Source: Earliella scabrosa (Eukaryota; Basidiomycota; Agaricomycetes; Polyporales; Polyporaceae). Taken from it: 64,000 nucleotides of DNA. Below are positions 44,589-55,763 of the stretch, one piece after another. The translations under genes and the position numbers were made by a program. Below the pieces are notes generated by a model. That model searched no databases, was not told the DNA's origin, and saw only the letters and a program-made list of their open reading frames with translations. The stretch spans positions 496,001 to 560,000 of the forward strand of contig JABYQQ010000001.1 of NCBI GenBank assembly GCA_022605405.1. The letters run 5' to 3'. Positions within the stretch are counted from its first letter, which is position 1; every line of letters begins with the position of its first letter.

Positions 44589-45757
44589 ATGGTTGCAGTA
44601 CAGCAAAGAGCCATAGTGGATTTCAAGATCGCCGACGACGCCGACATACAATGGCCTCTCAATCTCCAAAACCAACCAGAAATCGACCCAGCATATCGGG
44701 ATTTATATGACTGGGACAGGATACAACCCGACATCTTTCAGCAATCGACGACGACCATTACCCAGAATATCATATGGACGTTCAATTACACCGGTATGTA
44801 CCCCTTGCACTTATCGGCAACCTGTCCGCCCACGCTGCCGACCTAGCTACTCACACGAGTCGTTGCAGGAGGTACGCGTCTGGCGGTCTACGGGATCACC
44901 CTCCCTTGGATATTGGGCGTTGCCCCTTCCGCCACCTACCATGTTGACGGAGGTTCCGGGGTGACGCTTTCTCCGCCGAACGCGACGGAGATGACTGCGA
45001 ACGTTGCATTTTTCGTCATGGACCCGGTTCGACCACATGAAGGCACAAACAACCACACCCTCACGGTGGATCTTCAAGCGAGCCCCCAGGCGCCCTACAT
45101 CCTTGATTACATCGTTTTCAAGAGTCCGAACGATGAGGAACCAAACGACAGTATAACCGGATCATCCACTACCTCCAGATTAGCTACACGTTCCGCGGGA
45201 GGTAGCGGGATGACCGGCACACCGACTTCTTCCTCAGTCTCACTCCCGCCAGACCGTCCCAACACCGCTACCATTGCAGGTGGCGCGGTGGGCGGAACAC
45301 TGCTGCTCCTGGCGTTGGCAGGAGTATATATGTGGTGGCGCCGTCGTCGTCGGTTGGAAGGTATGCCCATCAGGAGTGCGAGAGGCGAGTACCAAGGGTA
45401 CACTTGGATCCGAGTCTCCGAGCTAACACACTCCCAGACTCCGCCCTCCTTGATTCCACCCCCACCTCTCCGACCACTGCGGGCGGGTTCGGCGGCGTGT
45501 CCACGCCCCGGATGACGACACTGTCGGTGCCGCCCACCCTCGTCAGCCGCATCAGCCATGTCGAGTCGGTGTCCGGAGCGTCATCTGCCCCGACCCAATC
45601 CTTCATGGGAGGCGGGAACGAGAAGGGCGGTGTGTTCCGTTTGGAACCCCCGCCATCATCTGCTGGTCCCTCTTCATCCGGCGTCGGGGGATCGATCGGA
45701 GATGTACTCAGCGGTCAGGATGTGAACTCGGATAGTCCTCCGGCCTACGGGTCTTAA
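44589..45757 (+). CDS. Single-pass membrane protein with extracellular beta-rich domain and PPAY tail, paralogue 1
   Basis: Exons 44589-44793, 44869-45360 and 45438-45757; 338 aa. The N-terminal part has no clear signal peptide (MVAVQQRAIVDFKIADDADI). It then reads FQQSTTTITQNIIWTFNYTG, GTRLAVYGITLP and HTLTVDLQASPQAPYILDYI, a pattern seen in agaricomycete membrane proteins with a galactose-binding-like fold. A Ser/Thr-rich stalk leads to a glycine-zipper helix (IAGGAVGGTLLLLALAGVYM) at about residues 205-226, then a WWRRRRR stop-transfer signal. The cytoplasmic tail is Ser/Pro-rich and ends SPPAYGS. The gene at 49282-50521 is a paralogue with the same three-exon layout and an identical 492 nt middle exon. 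A sensor or adhesion role is plausible but unproven. Confidence 0.82.
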
Positions 45758-45814
45758 GGTGGGACTCGCACGATCATACCATCACAGAAATGAAATCGGA
45801 TCGAACGACGACAC

Positions 45815-46480
45815 CGCCTTTCACAATATAGTGTATAACAATAAGTATGTATGCCACAATGCGTAGAACCGGGTGCATCAAGTCGGAAGCTCTGATGCGA
45901 AATGCATACATGATACACATTGTTCTGAACGCATATAGAACGGAGAGCATTCACCTCATCACGAAACACCCTTCGTAGCGGAGAGCATCTGGCGGGAGCA
46001 GCTGGTCCTGCCAGCATGGTTGCTGCCCTTCCATTGCTTTGCTGCTAATGTGTCGCCTCTATTTCTCTCGATTAGTCAACAGGGGGGTGGGGAGGGGTCC
46101 TGCAAAGAACGCATCGACCGCGGGCAACAGTCGTGGTCGTCGTAAATGATCCGTGAACCCTTCCTTTGTTCACTTACTGTATCCTTATAGCCTATGTATG
46201 ATTCTTCCTGCTCATGTTGTAGGACACTCCGGTACATGGATTGTACCGGTCGCGTCACGTAGTGGATTGTATGAAGTAATGACGACGCCGCCAGGCGCGG
46301 TCTAGTGTACAACAATAAGTAGCGAGAACATCTGATGCGAGATACATACACAAGACGCATAGTGTTACAGACTCCGTCCACCCTGTTCCGTATATGGAAC
46401 GGTGGACGTTCACCTCCTCCGACTCATCACGAAACAACCTTCGTACCCGAGGACATCTGGCGGGCTCAGCGTGTCCCGCC
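45815..46480. repeat. Direct duplication of a gene 3' end (two copies about 460-480 bp apart)
   Basis: The block about 45815-46010 recurs diverged at about 46295-46480. Shared pieces include TGTA(T/C)AACAATAAGTA, TGATGCGA(A/G)AT(G/A)CATAC, ACGAAACA(C/A)CCTTCGTA and CATCTGGCGGG. The right copy is the 3' end of the F-box gene that stops at 46410. The left copy still encodes, on the minus strand, PPDALRYEGCFVM and a stop at 45951, matching the F-box C-terminus PPDVLGYEGCFVMSRRR. Only this end remains, so a tandem duplicate was lost or the copying was partial. Confidence 0.7.
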
Positions 46481-48636
46481 AGCGCCCTGACAGGTTGCCT
46501 TCCGCGTTCCCGACCATGAAGCCGCGGTAGAGCCAGTGTCCTCTATCCCCATCGACCTAGCGGAAGGACTGTCAGCCGAAAAATCCAAGCAAACCAGCGA
46601 CCATACGTACATATTCCTTGGACAGGCTGATCAGCCCGTCACAAGGCCGTATGCGCCCGACGAGATTGAACTGACCCCACGCTGAATGACCCTAGAACAA
46701 ACACAAGCGTCAGTAACCAGACGCTTCATGTGCCGGAGAGCCGGGCGCAGGAGTCAGGACTGACTGACCTCTCCGGTGAGGAAGACATCGAGAAGCTTTC
46801 CCCGCGGCTTCTCCTCGGCCTTCTGCACGCTCGCCCAGCTCCTGTAGCACACAGGCTCGGCCCGCCCAGGCTCTTTGACGTGCACGCCGTCCGCGTTCTC
46901 GCCGACCTGGCTCCCGTTCGGGATATACGCCCGCAGGGGGTTGCCGGGAGAGACGGGCCAGACGTCGGGCGCGCCAGGCTCAGGCTCGTCCGGGCCGTAC
47001 AGGTGGTGCTCACGGATCTTCCACAGGTGCGGGTGGTGCGCGACGAGGCACCGCTGCAACACGGTGGGTGGTGCCCCCGCGAGGAGCGCAGCGTACGCTG
47101 TGAACTCCGTATACTGTGCGAGCGGGTGAGCACACGCGGGGAGACGGAGATAGGAGCGGGAGAGACGGACCGTGAATATCCCTTCCCACACGCCCTCGAG
47201 GCTACCGGGGATGAACGCGCCAGAGAATGCGGCGCCGAGTGGTTTGGACGTGTCGGCGAGATGCAGGCCTCTCATCCACTCTGCGGTCCACTCGCTGGAG
47301 CTCAGGCGAAGCGCGAGGCTTGGCGGGGTCGCCGAGGGGGGCTTGATGTAGTGGACCGCGTCCCACGAGACGGACAGCTTGTTCGCCAGCGTGAGGTAAG
47401 CAAGGATCGCGGGAGGTGCGGGCGCTGGAGGCGCGATCTTGAGCGGGCTTGCGAAATGTTTGATCGCAGAGGCGCCGCGGGTCCGGCAAGGCGGTGCGAA
47501 TTCATTCCACGGAGGCGAGCATAGCGGGTACTGAGAGGGATGGTGGGATAATATTGATTGAGTACTCCAACGCGACAATACAATACAGGTGTGCGAACCT
47601 GATGCGCTCCGAGGGCGAATAATTTCAATATACCGGAGGCTTCGCGGAATGCGGTATCGTCATCGGAGGTGTATTCGTCTATGAATAGAGGGTAATAGTT
47701 GGTTGGTACGGGTCAAGATTTAGTCCGGATATATATTGCAGTGAACCGTGCAGGTTGAACCCTGCAGCGAGACTGTATCGGCGGACCGAAAGCAAGTTTC
47801 GATGCCGGCCATAGCAGAATGCCGCTGTCACGGGAAGCGACAGCTTCGATGCTGGCAACGACGCACGTGAGAGGCGGAGAGGCTCGAATATGTTCCAGAA
47901 GCCAGGTCAAGACAAGGCGTGGATGCAACATGTGCAGACCGCGACCCTGCGCCGACATCTGACAGACGGATATTACCCCACTGTCGCGCTGCTTCTGTGC
48001 GGCTTGGCACAACGCCTCCCGGAGTCGAGGAAGGACCAAAGAGAGGATACGGAACTCACCAGGCTTCAGCATGTACCAAAATAACCACAACGCTAATGCG
48101 GACCGCTCGTCGTTTGGTGGCCACAAATCGTCCTTCACCGACCAGGCCGCGAGGGAAGCTCCGTTTTGATGGAAGAGGAAGTCCTTCAGCCATGCATCGA
48201 ACCCTGCGTACTCCCGGAGCTGCTGATCATTCTTCCCCTCGTTCTCGAGCATCATCAGATAGGCCATCCATAATATCGAGCGAAGCGAATCTCGATGTGT
48301 CGGGCTGAGAGTGTAGGAAGTCGCGAGGCAGTCCGTGCGACGACGGATGCGCTTGAGGAGCGTACACCGGAGCTTGAACTCTTCACAGATTTCCGGCGGA
48401 CCGGGAGGCCTGTCTCTCTCTGCGAGTCTCCAGGTCGGACATGAGACGTCGAACTTGTATGAGAAGATGCGCGACCAGAGGTACGGATTCGAGGACATTG
48501 ACAGTGCAGCATGTGTGCGGCGGTCCACGCTGAGGAGCGCAGTAATCCCGTTCGGTGGGCCTAGGAAGGTGGCGGTCGCGGTGAAGAAGGCGATGTGCTC
48601 CAGGACCTCTTGCGGTATGCTGGCTAGGGCGGACAT
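46410..48636 (-). CDS. Agaricomycete F-box protein
   Basis: Exons 48636-48060, 47678-47599, 47530-46769, 46691-46611 and 46556-46410; 548 aa. The start MSALASIPQEVLEHIAFF opens directly into an F-box, followed by LLSVDRRTHAALSMSSNPYL and LWSRIFSYKFDV, the standard continuation in this family. The 381 nt intron joins LWLFWYMLKP to DEYTSDDDTAFREASG. Further blocks are ILKLFALGAHQ, YPLCSPPWNEFAP, and the conserved end SLSKEYVDGDRGHWLYRGFM with GNLSGRWRDTLSPPDVLGYE. Phases agree at all four introns. Such proteins probably serve as SCF ubiquitin-ligase receptors through Skp1 binding; the substrate is unknown. The gene lies between two paralogous membrane-protein genes, and a remnant of its 3' end sits 460 bp downstream. 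Confidence 0.85.
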
Positions 48637-49281
48637 GGCTGCGCTTCGTCGAGAACAACGTCCGGGAATATCGGAGAGGTCAAGGTCGTCGAGGACAACG
48701 AGCAAGCAGGAATACACATGGTAAGCGCGGAGATCCAATCGGGCTACCAAATTGATGTCCCAATTAGGCTAGTGCAGACACCATGCCAAGTCATAGTCGT
48801 ACGAGTACGAAACGAAGAGTGCCAGTGAGTGCCAGCTGGGTGTGCAGGTCTGCACAAATCGGCGTGGGCGGCTTCTGATGACTGGGAAATTAGGAGTCTT
48901 TCTGCTTGCCGAGGGCAGCGTGCCCATTCTTGTGCTACGAGAGGCAAGGGGGCTGGTAACCTCCAGTTAATTGGTAGACCTACGCCGTGGGAGGTGAAGT
49001 TTTGAAGACTGTCATCTGTTCCGAAAGTTCCGCATCACCTATAGCAGGGTCCGCGTGTGAGGAAGCCACGATCATATCGCACTGGTACATAGCAGCTACA
49101 ATACATATCCAGGTACAGACCGGCGTATGAGCGTCCTCGCATAACAATCGTCCAGAATCCCTAGTAATGAGCAAGAGTAAAGTACAACGTCACAGCATGA
49201 AGCACAAAGCGTAGCAAAGAGTCAGACATAGCATATGCAAGGGCATGAGCACGAGGACGAGCCTCGCGCGGCTCATCGAGG
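48637..49281. other. Intergenic region, no gene seen
   Basis: About 645 bp upstream of the F-box gene and downstream of the second membrane-protein gene. No coding, repeat or promoter signal beyond composition was found. Confidence 0.35.
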
Positions 49282-50521
49282 TCATGGTGAGTATGGCGGC
49301 GGCACCGATGTAGGCGGGCCTACACTCGACCCCTGCGACGCATTCGCGGTCGACACGGACAGTGCCGGTTGTGCGGAAGGGTGTTGGGCCTGGGCTTGCG
49401 CCGCCCTCCCCACTGGTCCAGAATACATCGCGAACTGGGGTTGGGCCTGCAGTCGAGGCTGAGTGCGGGCAGCTCGTTTGGGTTTGGAGGTAGGCGTGGA
49501 AGGGCTATTCGAGTGCGATTGGGTGCCAGATGTGTGGTGCGACTCGGGCGAATTCAGAGGGGAATCGGAATAAAGGGAGCCGTCTCGTCTTGAGCTGGAC
49601 ATGCTAGAAATTGACGAGTAGGCGAACGGGTAGACGTCTATATGACTCTCCAGCGGATCTGGTGTACGCATGAGAAAAGAAAGAGGTAGGGAAGGAGCCG
49701 AGCGACTCACCGTACTGTCCAGTCTTGACATATGCATACGACGACTCGTCATACGACCGATTGTGTCTCCGCAGCCACCAGATCCCCAGCGCGATAGCGA
49801 TGAGCAAGGCTACCCCTCCCACAACTCCTCCCACGACCGCGCCCGTAGGGAACGGCTCTTGTGACACTGCCGCGCTGACTTGATCAAGATGCGGCGTCAG
49901 TGTGCTTCTTGATGTTGAGGACGAGGACGAAAACGAGCTCGATGCTGGTGCACTGGTAGAGTCGACCACGAAGTAGTCGAACAGATAGGGCGCGTCCAAG
50001 CTGGCAGTCGTGACATTTACCGTAAGGACGTGGTCCCCGAGGGGTAACCATTGGGACGTGTAAAAGTTAACGCCGGTGAGGATCCGCGTCGCATTCGGGA
50101 CCGAGGAGGTGTTCTGCCATGCGCCGTCGACGGCATAGTGCGCCGCTGCCAGCGGGCCGGAGATGTATGGAATCACGACGCCGACGACGGAGATGCGCGT
50201 TCCTGAGCGTGCGAGAGAGCGAGAGGGTCAGAACTTGGGTTCCCCGCAACGCAACACCCACAAGGCCACACCGCGATCCCTGACAGTGCGAATGGGAGAG
50301 GACGCACCGGTGAAGCGATACGAGAAGCTCCATTTGGGCGACGTGATTCTCGCCAGCGTCTGGTTGTACGCGGACGTCTCTGCGGTCTTGACGAGCTCGT
50401 ACGCCTCCGCGGATATCGTGTCCGTCACGTCCGCATACTGCGGGTTCACCCAGAACGGCACGTCCGGGCTCGAGTTGTCGACGATCGTCTGCCCCTCCAA
50501 GCTCGCGCTAGTCGCCGACAT
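49282..50521 (-). CDS. Single-pass membrane protein with extracellular beta-rich domain and PPPY tail, paralogue 2
   Basis: Exons 50521-50308, 50202-49711 and 49658-49282; 360 aa. Introns fall in phase 1 at the same places as in the gene at 44589, and the middle exon is again 492 nt. The N-terminal part reads MSATSASLEGQTIVDNSSPD and PKWSFSYRFTG, then GTRISVVGVVIPY and VLTVNVTTASLDAPYLFDYF. A serine-rich stalk precedes the helix TGAVVGGVVGGVALLIAIAL with WWLRRHNRS as the cytoplasmic border. The tail is rich in Ser, Pro, Gln and Ala and ends VPPPYSP. Sequence identity with paralogue 1 is low outside the motif positions, so the duplication is old or the genes diverge fast. Function is unknown. 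Confidence 0.82.
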
Positions 50522-51221
50522 CCGTGATCAACTGCAGTACCAGTGGTTGGGCGGGAGGTGGGTCGGGGCGGCGCGATTGCCGTGGACTTAGACTCAGAGG
50601 CAGAGATGGCGGACTCGGAGGCGACAAGCTTGCAAGGTCACGTCAGCAAGTGAATATGGCGAGACGCTTTCGCGCGCGCGAGTGAGTTCCAGAGTTCGGA
50701 TCCTGGGCCTGACTCCGACTGCCTGAGAGCGAAGTGCAGCGACGAGGGAAAGGAGAAGATGGGTGTTGACGCCAGGGCGCGCGCAGTGTAGCGCTGGATA
50801 TGAAAACGCCCGGCTAGCGGTTGCATCCACAGAGCAGAGCCCTGGCGATTTTCAAAAACAGCATGCTGTGGGAGTGGTGAAGGACCTGTGGCTGAGCCCG
50901 ATCCGTGTCACCCGATCTGATGGAGGGTTTCGAGTCTGAAGTCAGATTGTTGCTGAGGCTGTCCGGATCCTGTAGAGACTACGAAACAGTAGACCGGGTT
51001 AGATGGACATGGACAAGTACACGTCATGCTGCCGTGATACCGATCAGCCACAAACTTGAGAGCCAGATATTACATTACAACAAACCACTACTGCCGATAC
51101 AGCTGCCATCTCAAACTTCCAAGCAAGGGTACCCCACACAAGTCCGCACGAGCCTGACGAGTACAATAGTCTACACACAGTGGTTTCCTTCTACGTCTTG
51201 CGGTTGGCCTCCGTCTCCCCG
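50522..51221. other. Intergenic region, no gene seen
   Basis: 700 bp upstream of the membrane-protein gene and downstream of the Dcn1-type gene. Short frames on both strands lack motifs or splice partners. Confidence 0.35.
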
Positions 51222-52794
51222 CTACCCCGCGCGGCTCTTCGCGTACTCGACAAAGTCGTCGATCGTCGACGGCCATGCAGCTATATCCGACCCGCCTCGT
51301 CAGCACACGCCCCACCCCTTATGGCACCATCACCAAAGCACAGCGACGCACCTTCGAGATCGTACCGCTCAAACTTTGCGTCGATCGTCCGCACAAACTC
51401 TAAGAACTGCAACAAACCAAGCGTATCAGCCGCTCCATTCTCTGTCTGTCTCTCGCTCGCGCGCGCGTCCACCACACCCCTAACACGCAAAACCACGACG
51501 GCTCACCATCTGCCACACGTCCTTGCTGACGCCCTTTATCCCGCTCTGCTCGAGGAACTCGAACCACCACTGCGTGTGCTGCGACTGCCAGCCCTCCTCC
51601 GACCCGCCCGTGCTCCCGTCCATCGGCTCGTCCCCGTCCTCGTCCTGCAGGCCCGCCGCCCCGGCCGGCACGTGCGAAAGCGCGCCCCCCTCGAGCCCGT
51701 GTGGGATCAGCAACTGCCAGAAGCCCTGCGCCATGTCGAGCCCTGTCCGCGCGTGTCTCAGCCTGCGGTGCCGGTATCCACGTACTCAAGGCACAAGCGG
51801 GGCTCACCGAGCGAGCGCTGTCCGGGCGGACGCGAGAACTCAAAGGTGTAGTTGTACACCTGCCGGAAGTAGTCCGTGTCTTTCGCGAGCTGCTGCCGGA
51901 GCTGCGTCAGCTGCGCCTTCATGCCGTCGATCGTGTCGACCCTGCGATGCGTGGCAGCATAATGTCGGTCAGCGACGAGGTCGAACAAAAGACGACAGAT
52001 GACGGATAGGGGAGGAGGAGGAGGAGGAGGAGGAGGAGGAGGAGGAGGAGGAGGAGAGAGATGATGAAATGCCCAGGAGCGGAAACACTGCGCAAGGCTG
52101 AAGCACGATGCCCGAAGACTCACCCGAGCGCCTTCCAACCGTCCACCCAGCCCTTGCGCTCCCACTGGCCCATTGACGGCGACTTGAGCTCGTACGCGAC
52201 CGCGAGCAGCACGACGTCCTCCGGGTCCACGTCGAGATCCTGGCACAGTTTGATGGTCCCGTCGATCGTGATATCCTCCCCATCTGGATCTGCGGACACG
52301 CGGATCGGGCGAGGCGAGGGGAGCGCAGTCGTCGGTCATTCAGTGCCGACGCAAGAGAGAAACAAGACGTGAGGAAAGAATGAAGAGGGTACAGTTAGCT
52401 TGATGTCTGAGGACGGAACGGGGGATGGGGGCGAACCTTTGTACTGGTCAAAGAGCGCGGTGAGCTTGCTCGTCGACGCAGAGGTCTTGCCTTGTGCGGG
52501 CGAGCTATAGTAGGCGTCGATGGCCAGGTCTAGCCGCTTGTGTTGCGTGAGGAATTTCCGTGCGTCCTTCGCTCTGCACGCCCCAATCGTGACAACGTAT
52601 TGAAGTATGGAGATTGGCCCATAAGCATTGCCGATGTCAGAGTCCAGATATCACATGGTAGAGACGTCGTAGTTGGAGCAGAGGGCGACAGAAGTAACAA
52701 TGATAGTCAGACCAGAACTGCAGGCACATACAGGGAGCGACGGTACGCACGATGCGCCTGTGACAGAGGTGAACTGGGCGATGAGCGCATCCAT
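51222..52794 (-). CDS. Dcn1-type cullin neddylation factor
   Basis: Seven exons: 52794-52751, 52573-52437, 52289-52124, 51941-51808, 51742-51507, 51406-51352, 51280-51222; 276 aa, all phases consistent. The start MDALIAQFTSVTGAS with AKDARKFLTQHKRLDLAIDA is the UBA-like N-terminal domain. The potentiating-neddylation (PONY) domain follows: DGEDITIDGTIKLCQDLDVD, VVLLAVAYELKSPSMGQW, YNYTFEFSRPPGQRSLGLDM, FWQLLIPHGLEGG, KGVSKDVWQMFLEFVRTID and WPSTIDDFVEYAKSRAG at the end. Dcn1 acts with Rbx1 to load Nedd8 on cullins, activating SCF-type ligases. An insert with DEDGDEPMDGSTGG before the WWFEFLEQSG segment is longer than in yeast. Several exons are under 60 nt. Confidence 0.92.
52010..52056. repeat. 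(GGA)n microsatellite in an intron of the Dcn1-type gene
   Basis: About 15 uninterrupted GGA units lie in the intron between exons 3 and 4 (51942-52123). On the transcribed strand this is a (TCC)n pyrimidine tract ahead of the acceptor, so its length could affect splicing. Confidence 0.9.
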
Positions 52795-52827
52795 GTTCGT
52801 ATTCGCCCTCTGCTTGGTCTTCGTCGA

Positions 52828-53383
52828 CTATTCGATGAGTGCGCCACAAAACGTAACAGTCGGCAATGCCGAGTAGCGCGGTATTGCAGGCGGTAGGAGG
52901 ATGTACCAGTGGCGGAGCGTCCAGTCCGAGTCGTCCAAGGACCAAGAGAACATCCATATCGCATCGGATGAAGCACGCGAGTGCAGGGCCGAGAATGGGT
53001 ACAGGAATATATGGAGGAGCAAGATGTGCGCGTCAGATCACGGACACAGCGGAACGTCGCGCGTGGGTCCGCCACCGGGACGTAAGTGTGAGGATGGAGG
53101 GGTGGCAGGAGTAACTGACCATGGCGTCGGTTTCCAGCTGCAGTACCTTTCGATCTCCCGTGAGGCTTTGCGTGCTTCTAGATATGAATGCTATACCGAG
53201 AGCGAGTGCGCAGAAGAGGGCGAGAGACGAGGGCGAGATGAGAGAGGAGAGCGAGTCCAGCTTGGGATATCGGGGTCGGGATCGCGGAGGAAGGCGCGAG
53301 TGGACTTTGCCGAGACGCGCGTCACTCGACGCGTTTGTGGCGCCTACATACAGACTCTGCGCGGCTGCCACAGCGACCGTCAC
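52828..53383 (-). CDS. Possible small membrane protein, unrecognised
   Basis: A minus frame from 53383 reads MTVAVAAAQSLYVGATNASS, then a basic segment, then a hydrophobic stretch SPSSLALFCALALGIAFISR and GDRKVLQLETDAM followed by a GTCAGT donor-like site near 53121. A second open stretch, 53022-52828, contains YILLPPAIPRYSALPTVTF, but I could not join the two with a canonical intron in a frame I trust. The composition (charged helix, then one membrane segment) looks more protein-like than the surrounding frames. No domain is recognised. It could equally be chance, as it lies just upstream of the Dcn1-type gene. Confidence 0.22.
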
Positions 53384-55285
53384 ATACTGTCATGATGTTT
53401 TTGCGACTAACTTGGTCAATTGAGCCACCACCTAGCCCTCGGTCTATCGGACCCACATTCAGATATTCCCAGCTGGAGCACGCTGTATCGGTGAGTGTTC
53501 TGACCATGATACTAAGCCCCCAGTAGCGAGCTGACTCGGGGGAGGGCATTATACGGACAGGCTTTTTTGCTGACCTCGAGCCAACCTCGTGTCTTGAACC
53601 TTGTAAACCTTTAGGCGCATGGACAGACTAGTTAGCACCTCGAGCAAGTGGGGACCTGGCTGCTGCCTCGCAAAAATGTGAAACACATCCACGTATCCGC
53701 AGAAGAATTTGCCTTCAACTTTTGACTCAACCCGGTTACGCTGTATCATTATGAGCAGGGACGGGCTTTTGCTTTCGATTTGGTGATCTTGGAGGCATGA
53801 TGTGGCGGTGAGTGCCGTTCACTAACTTCGAAATCCTCCCCGCATCTCGATTGGACATAGGTGCTTCTTCTGTTGTCCCTCGTCGGCCTGGTCCATCCAC
53901 CAACACCTCATCCGGATTCCGAGCCGATCCAAGACTTCTGAGGCGTCTGCAACACGATCTCCGACGTACACCACACAGGTCGATCGACGCCGTATCGGTG
54001 TAGCAAAACATCTCGACTCAAAGAGGCCTCCATACGGTTGCTCCGTGCCTACTCCCGGTTGCCTTCTGCGGACGCGCGACAGGGCGGGTGCTTTCACGTC
54101 GCCTTCGCCACATTGCGAAATCGCTCTTGAGCTCGATCGAGCTCATCCTGGCGGCCATCTCTCCTCGACCCTCCCCGGCTCCACGACAACCACAGACGCA
54201 CCCCCCTTCGGTATTCAAAATGGCCGCCGTGACTCTTCGCTCCGATCACCTTCCTTCGTCGACGTCCGGGCTTCCATCCACCGTCGCGGTTGACAGCCAC
54301 CCGGCAGAATCCAACCTGTTCGGGTGCATGCACGCAGTTCCACGATCAAAAGACCTCAGCCATCCATCCAGTCAGCCAGCCAGCCTCCGCCATTCCGCGG
54401 ACGGGGCAGTCGTCGAGGGAGTGACGGAAGTTCGGAGCGCTGGCGTCAGCCTCGGTATGTACATGTCCTGCGTTCTGGTTCCTTCCGGATGCCGTACGTT
54501 CAAGTTGTGACATGTGCAGCTGCAGAATGCGTTCGACTTGGACTGGATTCTGTTCGGGCGAGCTGGGCAGCGGCTAGCGAGAGCCTCGCGAAGAGCTCAG
54601 ATGATCGGACGTGCAGCGTCGACGTTGACGTCGATTGCTGCTGTACTCATCCACTGGCAAGGCACCTGGGGAGCTGTAGTTGGTGAGCTCAACCAGCATC
54701 AAACATTGTTGCAGAGCGCATGCTGATGAGCATACAGTTCAAGTTGTGCATCTCGATCTCGGACGAAGGGGGGCGCATATGCCCACTCTGCCCAGCACAT
54801 GCGACATACGACGGGCCATGGTCAACCGTCGAGCCATCCCAGGACGCGAACTGAATACACCTCCACCGCGAATGTACTCAAGCTCGACAAACCTCGCTTC
54901 GAACCATCTCCGGACGCGTTCATACCCAGGGGCCTTAGCCCGCTCACCCGGCGCCTATTGTCCGTATAATCGACATCCTCGGGCGGGGAACCTCCGTACG
55001 CTGACTCAGTGACGACCGTCACCGAGGGGTACCGAGGTCAACTAAAGCAGTCAACGTTCAGCTACGGGCTTGCAAATCAGAGACATGTCTTCATAATCAG
55101 GGGCGCGCTGGCGGCGTGTCGCCATAGTGTCGCGTCCAACAAGCTCAGGCTCTGCTCGGCGGAGGTTGGGTCTCGGTGCGTATAAAGGTCGGGCGGTGCC
55201 TCCGTTTGACTCACCTCAACTCAACTCATCTCGGCGGTACTCAGCTCTCTGCCCATCCTCTGAACAGAACAGAACAGAACAGAAC
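53384..55285. other. Intergenic region, no supported gene
   Basis: About 1.9 kb. A minus frame near 54000 contains CVVYVGDRVADASEVLDRLG, which weakly recalls HAD-type motifs but has no partners. A plus frame from 54220 (MAAVTLRSDHLPSSTSG) has no domain. A TATA box at 55181 belongs to the gene at 55286. Confidence 0.3.
55181..55186 (+). promoter_or_regulatory. TATA box of the EthD-domain gene
   Basis: TATAAA in GCGTATAAAGGTCGGG, 105 bp before the ATG at 55286. Between them lies a C/T-rich leader ending in five tandem GAACA units. Confidence 0.7.
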
Positions 55286-55763
55286 ATGACGACTCCCAAC
55301 CGTGTCCGCCTCGCCGTGCTCGTCACCCCCAAAGCGGGGCTCTCGACGGAGGAGTTCCACGACTACTGGCTCAACCACCACGCCAAGGTGTTCAGCTCCA
55401 CCGCCATCGCGAAGAAGAACGTGCTCAAGTACGAGCAGGTGAGCAGCGCACCCCTCTCGTTTTCCTTCTGACCATGCACAACATCAACATGGAGCTCATG
55501 CAGTACTCGGTCGCGCGCACTGGCAGATGCACATCGACCCGAAGCACCTCGAGCCGCTCCTGGGCAAGGTGCCGGGGTACACCCCGCCGCCGTACAGGGG
55601 GCTCGCGATATTCGAGGCGGAGTCGCTGGATAAGATTTTTGAGCTGTTCGTGGACGAGGAGTACCTCCGCGATGTCGTGCCCGACGAGGAGCGGTTCTTG
55701 GCGAGGGACGAGAGGCTGATTTTCGTGGGGCCCGTTGCGGAGCTCATCAGTCGTTTGGCGTAG
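55286..55763 (+). CDS. EthD-domain (dimeric alpha/beta-barrel) protein
   Basis: Exons 55286-55438 and 55527-55763; 129 aa, the usual family length. The 88 nt intron joins VLKYEQ to MHIDPKHLEPLLGK in phase 0; the acceptor is ACTGGCAG just before ATGCAC. The protein starts MTTPNRVRLAVLVTPKAGLS. Family features are TEEFHDYWLNHHAKVF near residue 25 and YRGLAIFEAESLDKIFELFV, then PDEERFLARDERLIFVGPVA at the end. EthD-like proteins are small cytosolic proteins; some assist cytochrome P450 or act as cyclases or decarboxylases in polyketide pathways. No biosynthetic cluster is seen here, so the role is open. The leader has a tandem GAACA repeat (about 55260-55285). Confidence 0.88.

Noticed and set aside
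53822..54097. Minus frame with VVYVGDRVADASEVLDRLG
   Set aside because: It recalls a HAD-type GDR/GDS motif, but no other motif of that family is nearby in any frame.
54220..54510. Plus frame starting MAAVTLRSDHLPSSTS
   Set aside because: No domain, and composition is like the surrounding non-coding frames.
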